A model generated the notes under the pieces. That model was not told the origin of the DNA. It did no database searches and saw only the letters and a program-made list of their open reading frames with translations. Below are positions 57,998 through 64,000 of a DNA stretch of 64,000 nucleotides, one piece after another. The stretch covers positions 496,001-560,000 of the forward strand of contig NZ_BAABCJ010000001.1 of the NCBI RefSeq assembly GCF_039538765.1, written 5' to 3'. Position numbers and translations under genes: made by a program. The stretch is from Zhihengliuella alba (GTDB taxonomy: Bacteria > Actinomycetota > Actinomycetes > Actinomycetales > Micrococcaceae). Numbering within the stretch: position 1 is the first letter of the stretch; each line of letters begins with the position of its first letter.

Positions 57998-59362
57998 CTA
58001 CTCGGCGCTGTCGGCGGACGCCGACGACGCGGAGGAGGACGACGACGCCGACTCGGCCGCGTCCTCGCCCTGCGGGCGCACGAAGGACGTCAGGTCGACC
58101 TCCTTGCCGTCGCTGTCCGTGACCTTGGCCAGCTCGAGGACCTTCGCGAGCGCCTTGCGGCGGCGGACCTCGCCGACGATCATCGGGACCTGGCCGGCGC
58201 CGTCGAGCATCTGGGCGAACTGGTTCGGGTCCATGCCGTACTGCGAGGCGGTCTGCACGATGTAGTCGATCAGCTCGGACTGCTCGACCGTGACCTCCTC
58301 CTTCTCGGCGACGGCGTCGAGGACGAGCTCGTTCTTGAAGGCCTTGGCGGTGTTCTCGCGGACCTCGGCGCGGTGCTCGTCGGTGTCGTGCTCGTCGCCC
58401 TCGCTGTGCTCGCCCTGCGAGAAGTGCTGCTCGACCTGGTCGTCGATGACGGAGTCGGGGACCGGAACCTCGACCAGCTCGAGGAGCTTGTCCAGGACCA
58501 GGTCGCGCGCCTGGACGCCCTGCTCGGTGACCTTGCCCTCGGCGGCCTGCTTGGCCAAGTCGGCCTTCAGCTCGTCGATCGTGTCGAACTCGGAGGCGAG
58601 CTGGGCGAAGTCGTCGTTGGCCTCGGGAAGCTCGCGCTCCTTGACGGCCTTCACGACGACCTTGACCTCGGCGGTCTCGCCGGAGTGCTCGCCGCCGGCC
58701 AGCGTGGTCTCGAAGATGGCGTCCTCGCCGGCCGAGAGGCCCTTGACGGCCTCGTCCATGCCGTCGAGCATCGTGCCCGAACCGACCTGGTAGGACAGGT
58801 CCGCCGCGGAGTCGACCTCCTCGCCGTCGACGGTGGCCGTGAGGTCGATCGTCAGGAAGTCGTCGTCGGCAGCCGGACGATCGACGGACTTCAGCGTGCC
58901 GAAGCGGCCGCGCAGCTCGTCGAGCGCGTTCTGGACATCCTCGTCGCCCGCCTCGGCGGCGTCGACCTGGACCTCGAGGCCCGCGTAGTCGGGCAGCTCG
59001 ACGGTCGGGCGGACGTCCACCTCGACGGCGAAGCTCAGCTGGCCCTCGGCAGCCTCCTCGAGGCCCGGGAGCTCGTTGACCTCGACCTCGGGACGCGAGA
59101 GCGGCACGAGGTCGTTCTCCGTCATGGCCTTCTGGTACAGGCCGTTGAGGGACTCGTTGACGGCCGTCTCGATGACGTAGCCGCGGCCGACGCGCTGGTC
59201 GATGAGGGCGTTCGGGACCTTGCCCTTGCGGAAGCCCGGCACCTGAATCTGCTGCGAGATCGACTTGTAGGCGGCGTCGATGCTTGGCTGAAGCTCGGCC
59301 AGCGGAACCTCGACGTTGAGCTTGACCCGGGTGGGGCTGAGATTTTCGACGGCGCTCTTCAC
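57998..59362 (-). CDS. tig: Trigger factor chaperone
   Basis: Ribosome-bound chaperone and peptidyl-prolyl isomerase. The 454-residue protein has the ribosome-binding motif GFRKGKVPNALIDQRVG (residues about 43-60), a PPIase (FKBP-type) domain with QVGSGTMLDGMDEAVKGLS, and a C-terminal substrate-binding domain ending in a Ser/Ala-rich tail. GTG at 59362 has AGGAG nine bases upstream. Upstream lie tRNA-Pro and tRNA-Gly on the same strand. Location before clpP1P2 is conserved across bacteria. Confidence 0.96.
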   Translation of the reverse strand: MKSAVENLSPTRVKLNVEVPLAELQPSIDAAYKSISQQIQVPGFRKGKVPNALIDQRVGRGYVIETAVNESLNGLYQKAMTENDLVPLSRPEVEVNELPGLEEAAEGQLSFAVEVDVRPTVELPDYAGLEVQVDAAEAGDEDVQNALDELRGRFGTLKSVDRPAADDDFLTIDLTATVDGEEVDSAADLSYQVGSGTMLDGMDEAVKGLSAGEDAIFETTLAGGEHSGETAEVKVVVKAVKERELPEANDDFAQLASEFDTIDELKADLAKQAAEGKVTEQGVQARDLVLDKLLELVEVPVPDSVIDDQVEQHFSQGEHSEGDEHDTDEHRAEVRENTAKAFKNELVLDAVAEKEEVTVEQSELIDYIVQTASQYGMDPNQFAQMLDGAGQVPMIVGEVRRRKALAKVLELAKVTDSDGKEVDLTSFVRPQGEDAAESASSSSSASSASADSAE

Positions 59363-59455
59363 AGCGTATTTCTCCTGAAATGGATTCGGTGTCGTGGGGG
59401 GCTCTGGTCGACGGTCGCCCCCTCGCGGCAGCGGAGGGGGACGACCATATACAGA

Positions 59456-59531
<76 letters not shown>

Positions 59532-59649
59532 AATTTAGTGCAAGAGCCAGTCTACGCAGACACGCGGGCCAACCGCGAATCACCCGTCCCGCGGGCCGCG
59601 GGCGCCGATACAGCCGGCGCGACGGCATCCGGCCGGTGCCGGAACGCAA

Positions 59650-59677
59650 GAAGCGGCCCGCTGTGGCGGACCGCTTC
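59650..59677 (-). terminator. Hairpin after tRNA-Gly
   Basis: GAAGCGG (59650-59656) pairs with CCGCTTC (59671-59677), with CCGC/GCGG inside. It follows the tRNA-Gly 3' end by about 26 bases on the minus strand. The stem is short, so this is a tentative terminator. Confidence 0.45.
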
Positions 59678-59702
59678 CGGTGGTGCGAAGTCAGGGGATG
59701 CG

Positions 59703-59773
59703 AGGGGATGACGGGAATCGAACCCGCGTCATCAGTTTGGAAGACTGAGGCTTTACCATTAAGCTACATCCCC
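59703..59773 (-). tRNA. tRNA-Gly (UCC anticodon)
   Basis: Cloverleaf on the minus strand: acceptor GGGGATG with CATCCCC, anticodon arm TCAGT-CTTCCAA-ACTGA with anticodon TCC, T arm CGGGTTCGATTCCCG. Discriminator T; CCA not encoded. It has a good promoter upstream. Confidence 0.96.
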
Positions 59774-59808
59774 GCAAGAAACCGGATCGCCCCGGTTCCG
59801 ACTGCAGA

Positions 59809-59838
59809 AGATTAGCAGTCACCGCGGAGGGCCGCCAA
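59809..59838 (-). promoter_or_regulatory. Promoter of tRNA-Gly
   Basis: On the minus strand, TTGGCG (59838 to 59833) and TAATCT (59814 to 59809) are 18 bases apart. The start would fall about 30 bases before the tRNA. Confidence 0.6.
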
Positions 59839-59933
59839 ATCGCCGCTCCCCCGCACGCGCCGGCTCTCATCGCGACGCCGCCCGGCCCTCCGGCGCGGCA
59901 CTCGCCTCGGGCGCCGTCCACGCAGCGGTCGAG

Positions 59934-60821
59934 TCATGCCGCCTGGCAGCCGGGGCACCAGTAGAGCTTCCGGGCGGAGACCTCGGCCATCCGGACGGCT
60001 CCGCCGCACCGGCGGCACGCCTGCCCCGCACGCTGGTACACGTAGTACGCCTGCTCGGGCCACACGGGCGACTCGGGATCGGGGCGGTCGGCGGCCTCGG
60101 TCGTGATGATCCGCCCGTCCCGGACGCCCGCGGCCATCAGAGCGCAGAGGTCATCCCACAGGCCGTCCAACCGGGCGGCATCGACCTCGGCGGCGGGCCG
60201 CCGCGGATCGATCCGGCAGCGGAAGAGGCTCTCCGCACGGTAGATGTTCCCCACGCCGGCGACGCGGGACTGGTCCATCAGCGCGACGCCGATGCCCGTC
60301 CTGGTGCGCATGCGCCGGTGGAACAGGGCACGCCGGCCCTCGTCGTCGGTCCGGAGCGGGTCGGGGCCGAGCCTGGCGCGCACGGCGTCGACCTCGCCGG
60401 GCGTCAGTACCTCGCAGACCGAGGCGCCGCGCAGGTCCGCCCAGCCGTGCTGGCTCGCGATCCGGACCCGGACCTGTCCCACGGGCGCCGGCGGCCCCTG
60501 GTACGCCTCGGCCTCCACGGGGGCGTCCTCGCGCTCTCCGATCCGGCGCGGGGCGCCGATGCTCGAGGCCCCCGTGAAGTACTCGTCCCCGCCGAAGCTG
60601 AAGGCCCCGTAGAGGCCGAGGTGCACGCGCAGGTAGAGCCCGTCCTCGAACTCGACGAACAGCTGCTTGCCGTGCGCGGTCCCACCGAGGAGGGTGCGGC
60701 CGTCCAGCCGCCGGGCGCCGTCGGCGAAGCGCCCCTGGGGGCTGGTGACGGCCACGCGGTGGCCGCCGAAGACGTCGCTGAACTGACGGGCCAGCCGGTG
60801 GATCGAGTGTCCCTCGGGCAC
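59934..60821 (-). CDS. nei2: Fpg/Nei family DNA glycosylase (Nei2-like)
   Basis: Removes oxidised bases and nicks DNA. The 295-residue protein has the N-terminal catalytic proline P2 and E3 (PEGHSIHRL), the base-flip lysine near K52 (GGTAHGKQLF), the helix-two-turn-helix MDQSRVAGVGNIYRAE and a C-terminal zinc finger (CRRCGG, CPGC). GTG at 60821 was chosen because it exposes the Pro2-Glu3 pair; the longer frame upstream does not. The order rpiB-nei-tig matches Rv2465c-Rv2462c, which supports the nei2 call. One base separates it from rpiB. Confidence 0.92.
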   Translation of the reverse strand: MPEGHSIHRLARQFSDVFGGHRVAVTSPQGRFADGARRLDGRTLLGGTAHGKQLFVEFEDGLYLRVHLGLYGAFSFGGDEYFTGASSIGAPRRIGEREDAPVEAEAYQGPPAPVGQVRVRIASQHGWADLRGASVCEVLTPGEVDAVRARLGPDPLRTDDEGRRALFHRRMRTRTGIGVALMDQSRVAGVGNIYRAESLFRCRIDPRRPAAEVDAARLDGLWDDLCALMAAGVRDGRIITTEAADRPDPESPVWPEQAYYVYQRAGQACRRCGGAVRMAEVSARKLYWCPGCQAA

Positions 60822-60822
60822 G

Positions 60823-61296
60823 CTAGCGGACGATCTCGCCGGTCTGCTCGTAGGTCGCAATCTTGCCGATGCGCCGTGCGTGCCGCTCGGCGCCGGAGAA
60901 CGGCTCCGCCAGGAAGGCCTCGATGATCGCCGTCGCCTCCTCGAGGCTGTGCTGGCGCCCGCCGAGGGCCACGACGTTGGCGTCGTTGTGGTCCCGCGCG
61001 AGCTTGGCGGTCTCGAGATTCCAGGCGAGCGCGGCGCGGACGCCCTTGACCTTGTTGGCAGCGATCTGCTCGCCGTTGCCCGAGCCGCCGAGCACGATGC
61101 CGAGTGCTTCCAGGCCGGCCGCCTGGTCGGCGACGACGGCCTCGGCCGCGTCGATGCAGAAGGCCGGGTAGTCGTCCTCGGCGTCGTACTCGCGGGGTCC
61201 GTGGTCCACCATCTCGTAGCCCTGGGCGGCCAGGTGCTCGGCCAGGTGGGCGCTCAGCTCCATGCCGGCGTGGTCGGTGGCGATGTGTACGCGCAT
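60823..61296 (-). CDS. rpiB: Ribose-5-phosphate isomerase B
   Basis: Interconverts ribose and ribulose 5-phosphate in the pentose phosphate pathway. The 157-residue protein has IATDHAGMELSAHL at the N-terminus, DYPAFCIDAAEAVV, the GGSGNGEQIAANKVKGVRAA catalytic loop and HNDANVVALGGRQ. ATG at 61296 has GAGGAC upstream. Operon with nei2 by one-base spacing; it supplies precursors also produced through gnd. Confidence 0.95.
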   Translation of the reverse strand: MRVHIATDHAGMELSAHLAEHLAAQGYEMVDHGPREYDAEDDYPAFCIDAAEAVVADQAAGLEALGIVLGGSGNGEQIAANKVKGVRAALAWNLETAKLARDHNDANVVALGGRQHSLEEATAIIEAFLAEPFSGAERHARRIGKIATYEQTGEIVR

Positions 61297-61364
61297 AGTC
61301 CTCTTCGTTCTCGGTACTCGGGGCGGGTGCCCCACCACCTTACCGAGTGCTCGCGCCGCGGACG

Positions 61365-62432
61365 CTAGCGGGGAACCGGTGTGACCCAGAGCGGGCCCTC
61401 GCTGGTCCGGGTCGCGTCCGTCTCGGTCGGGATCCCGGTGGCGGGGTCCAGGCGGTAGGCGCCGAGGGTGCCGGATGCCTCACCGGCGACCAGGAGGTGC
61501 TCGGTTCCCGCCGCGGAGACGACGGCGGCGCCCCGGGGCTGCTGCTGCGTGCCCCAGGTGCCGACGTAGGCGAGCTCGCCGCTCGCGAGATCGACCGCGA
61601 AGCCGGTCACCGTGGACGTGGAGCGCTCGGTGGTGTAGAGGAACCTGCCCCCGCAGCCGAAGTGGAGGTCGGCGCACCAGATGGCGTCGGGGCCCGGCGT
61701 CGGACCGCCGGGCTCGCGGGCGAAGCCCGGCGTGAGACCCAGGTCGTCCGGGATCGAGGAGATCTGCTGGATCTCCGTGAGCTCGCCCGACTCGGCGTCG
61801 CGGTCGAACACGGCGACGAGGCCGGACATCTCGTGCAGGACGTAGAGGCGCCGTCCACTCGGGTCGAATCGGGAGTGGCGCGGGCCGGAGCCCGCCGGGG
61901 CGGCGACGCGCTGGACTTCCTCCAACCGGCCCTCGGACCGGCGGTAGACGACGACGGCGTCCGAGCCGAGCGAGGCCGCGTAGAGATGGCGCCCGTCCGG
62001 CGAGGGCAGGGCGGAGTGGGCCTTCTCCCCCACGCCGGGGGCCTCCACCGGGGGCGGCACGGGCACGCCGTCGTCGTCGATCTCGAGCATGTGGACGGAG
62101 CTGCCGTGGTAGGAGGCACTGAACAGGGCGGTTCCGTCGGCGGTCAGGGCGATGTACGCGGTGCTGTCGCCGAGCCGCGCCGTGGCCAGCGGGGCGAGCG
62201 CGCCCGCCGGGGCCCGGCTGAAGGCCTGCGCCACGGGCGGGTCCGTGGTCTGGCCCGCGTAGAGGAGGCGACCGTCCGTGGCCGTGGCCAGCGCACGGAC
62301 CTTGGCGGCCGGGTAGGTCTCCCCCGGGTCGGAGAGGCGACCGGTGGTCGCGTCGAACTCGATCCGGTCGATCACGCCGGCACCGGCGCCGGCGACGTAG
62401 AGGTCGTGCGTCGCGGTGAAGGGGGTGCTCAT
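61365..62432 (-). CDS. Beta-propeller lactonase family protein
   Basis: A 355-residue protein of the lactonase/6-phosphogluconolactonase Pgl group with seven-bladed propeller repeats (ATDGRLLYAGQ, LTADGTALFSASYHGSSV, SPDGRHLYAASLGSDAVVVY, DPSGRRLYVLHEMSG and others). The C-terminal RGAAVVSAAGTEHLLVAG and TGFAVDLASGELAYVGTW support the family. Its substrate is uncertain; Pgl is plausible given rpiB nearby but not proved. ATG at 62432 has AGGAG upstream. Confidence 0.85.
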   Translation of the reverse strand: MSTPFTATHDLYVAGAGAGVIDRIEFDATTGRLSDPGETYPAAKVRALATATDGRLLYAGQTTDPPVAQAFSRAPAGALAPLATARLGDSTAYIALTADGTALFSASYHGSSVHMLEIDDDGVPVPPPVEAPGVGEKAHSALPSPDGRHLYAASLGSDAVVVYRRSEGRLEEVQRVAAPAGSGPRHSRFDPSGRRLYVLHEMSGLVAVFDRDAESGELTEIQQISSIPDDLGLTPGFAREPGGPTPGPDAIWCADLHFGCGGRFLYTTERSTSTVTGFAVDLASGELAYVGTWGTQQQPRGAAVVSAAGTEHLLVAGEASGTLGAYRLDPATGIPTETDATRTSEGPLWVTPVPR

Positions 62433-62565
62433 GCGGGGCTCCTGTTCGGCGGCTTCCATTTCACGACAACCCTAGGCCAATAGGCTCTACTGGTGACAGA
62501 CTGGGTACGTTATCCAACGACCCTTTCAGATCGTTGCTGCAAGACTCTGCCGACCAGGAGGCACC

Positions 62566-64000
62566 GTGCCCGGATTGAATCTCACCCGCGAGGAGGCGCG
62601 CGAACGCGCCGGCCTCGTCTCCGTCGACGCCTACAGCGTCGAGCTGGACCTCACCCGCGGGGACCGCGTCTTCGGGTCCACCACCACGGTGCGGTTCGCC
62701 GCACGCGAGGGCGCCTCGACGTTCATCGACGCGGTGACGGACACCGTCCACTCGATCACGCTCAATGGCGCGGAGCTGGACCCCGCGGAGCTCTCCGACG
62801 GCGTGCGCATCCAGCTGCCCGGCCTCGCCGAGCACAACGAGCTGCAGGTCGTCGCCGACGGGCTCTACACGAACACCGGTGAGGGCCTGCACCGCTTCGT
62901 CGACCCGGTCGACGGCGAGGTCTACCTCTACACCCAGTTCGAGGTGCCCGACTCGCGGCGCATGTTCGCCGTGTTCGAGCAGCCCGACCTGAAGGCGACG
63001 TTCCAGTTCACGGTGACGGCGCCGTCGCACTGGGACGTGGTGTCCAACTCCCCCACGCCCGAGCCCGCGGCCGCCGGCGAGGGTGCGAAGACGTGGAGGT
63101 TCGAGCCGACCCTGCGCATGTCCTCCTACATCACCGCGCTGATCGCCGGCCCGTACCGCTCGGTGCGCAGCGAGCTCACCAGCTCCGACGGCCGGACGAT
63201 CCCGCTGGGCGTCTTCGCCCGTGCCTCGCTCATGGAGCACCTCGACGCCGAGAACATCTTCGAGCTCACCCGCCGAGGCTTCGAGTTCTTCGAGGCCCAG
63301 TTCGGCACGCCGTACCCGTTCCCGAAGTACGACCAGCTGTTCGTCCCCGAGTTCAACGCGGGCGCCATGGAGAACGCCGGAGCCGTCACGTTCCTGGAGA
63401 ACTACGTCTTCCGCTCGCGGCCCACCGACGCCATGGTGGAGCGCCGCGCGATCACGGTCCTGCACGAGCTGGCGCACATGTGGTTCGGCGACCTGGTCAC
63501 CATGCGCTGGTGGAACGACCTCTGGCTCAACGAATCGTTCGCCGAGTTCATGTCCACGCTCGCCGCGGCCGAGAACACCGAGTTCACACAGTCCTGGACG
63601 ACCTTCGCGTCGATGGAGAAGTCGTGGGCGTACCGCCAGGACCAGCTGCCGACCACGCACCCGATCGTCGCGGAGATCCGCGACCTGGAGGACGTGCAGG
63701 TCAACTTCGACGGCATCACCTACGCCAAGGGCGCCTCGGTGCTGCGGCAGCTCGTCGCCTGGGTGGGCCAGGAGCAGTTCATGGCGGGCGTGCGCGCCTA
63801 CTTCGGAAAGCACGCCTTCGGCAACACGGAGCTGGCGGACCTGATGACCGAGCTGGAGGCCGCCTCCGGTCGCGAGCTGACCGAGTGGAGCCGGCTCTGG
63901 CTGGAGACCGCGGGCGTGAACAAGCTGGTCCCCCGCCTGGAGGTGGACGACGACGGCGTCCTCACGTCGTTCTCGATCGAGCAGTCGGCGCCGGCCGAGC
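62566..64000 (+). CDS. pepN: Aminopeptidase N, N-terminal part
   Basis: M1-family zinc aminopeptidase cleaving N-terminal residues from peptides, cut by the window end after 478 residues. It has the N-terminal saddle domain, the GAMEN substrate motif at 266-270, HELAHMWFGD (HEXXH at 300-304) and the downstream glutamate ligand in LWLNESFAEF. GTG at 62566 with AGGAGG four bases upstream fixes the start. It is next to the clp/tig/rpiB block as in Rv2467 near Rv2466c-Rv2465c. A large antisense reading frame over it is a shadow. Confidence 0.96.
   Translation, partial: MPGLNLTREEARERAGLVSVDAYSVELDLTRGDRVFGSTTTVRFAAREGASTFIDAVTDTVHSITLNGAELDPAELSDGVRIQLPGLAEHNELQVVADGLYTNTGEGLHRFVDPVDGEVYLYTQFEVPDSRRMFAVFEQPDLKATFQFTVTAPSHWDVVSNSPTPEPAAAGEGAKTWRFEPTLRMSSYITALIAGPYRSVRSELTSSDGRTIPLGVFARASLMEHLDAENIFELTRRGFEFFEAQFGTPYPFPKYDQLFVPEFNAGAMENAGAVTFLENYVFRSRPTDAMVERRAITVLHELAHMWFGDLVTMRWWNDLWLNESFAEFMSTLAAAENTEFTQSWTTFASMEKSWAYRQDQLPTTHPIVAEIRDLEDVQVNFDGITYAKGASVLRQLVAWVGQEQFMAGVRAYFGKHAFGNTELADLMTELEAASGRELTEWSRLWLETAGVNKLVPRLEVDDDGVLTSFSIEQSAPAE

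Noticed and set aside
62461..63813. 450-residue open frame on the minus strand over pepN
   Set aside because: It is antisense to a gene with clear M1 motifs (HELAHMWFGD, GAMEN); high GC makes long antisense frames common, and the sequence shows no family pattern.

Overview
This window is a stretch of high-GC actinobacterial chromosome that is almost entirely core genome. The gene content points to Micrococcales, most likely Micrococcaceae: homodimeric-type AceE next to a FasR/PucR regulator and fabD-fabH-acpP-fabF, DnaE2 with a DUF6504 protein, two ClpP subunits with ClpX, a mycothiol-dependent reductase, LexA and T-box sites of actinobacterial type, and many GTG starts. Two blocks match Mycobacterium tuberculosis gene order from memory: ahpE-DUF3052-aceE-regulator-fabD (Rv2238c to Rv2243) and rsfS-nadD-proA-proB-obg-rpmA-rplU-rne-ndk-DUF4233-folC-valS-clpX-clpP2-clpP1-tig-nei2-rpiB-reductase-pepN (within Rv2420c to Rv2467). 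I see no insertion sequence, prophage, CRISPR array or other mobile element. Genus cannot be fixed from this evidence.

Layout. 1-5635 (minus): pyrimidine operon pyrR-pyrB-pyrC-PH-like membrane gene-carA-carB, with a PyrR-binding leader and a promoter inside the end of dnaE2. 5610-9600 (minus): SOS-controlled DUF6504-dnaE2 behind a LexA box. 9845-11281: gnd. 11546-12571 (minus): DUF3052, an AhpE-type peroxiredoxin and a tRNA-Val that shares its first ten bases with the peroxiredoxin gene. 12896-20746 (plus): aceE, then a fasR-like regulator and the FAS-II operon. 20979-31800 (minus): a long cluster for tRNA charging, DNA/RNA processing and shikimate synthesis (DUF948, DUF6167, alaS, ruvX, mltG, aroE, aroC, aroK, aroB, TPR, efp, nusB). 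31987-43192 (minus): tRNA-Ala, rsfS, an Ala/Arg-rich membrane protein, nadD, a His-tailed small membrane protein, proA, proB, obgE, rpmA, rplU, rne. 43621-44220 (plus): a VKOR-family protein. 44353-51402 (minus): ndk, DUF4233, folC, ileS behind a T-box, an SDR, a DUF488 protein. 51484-54114 (plus): valS. 54325-62432 (minus): mycothiol-dependent reductase, clpX, clpP2, clpP1, tig, tRNA-Pro, tRNA-Gly, nei2, rpiB, a beta-propeller lactonase-like gene. 62566-64000 (plus): start of pepN.

The genes group functionally: pyrimidine synthesis under PyrR; acetyl-CoA production beside its use in fatty-acid synthesis; translation and ribosome assembly (alaS, ileS, valS, efp, obgE, L21, L27, rsfS, tig); proteolysis (clpXP, pepN); and repair (dnaE2, nei2, ruvX). 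I found no evident novel multi-gene system. The most notable signals are regulatory and architectural: the ileS T-box, the PyrR leader, the LexA box, paired dyads before fabD, the peroxiredoxin/tRNA overlap, a duplicated terminator arm after valS, and several conserved membrane proteins of unknown function embedded in housekeeping operons.
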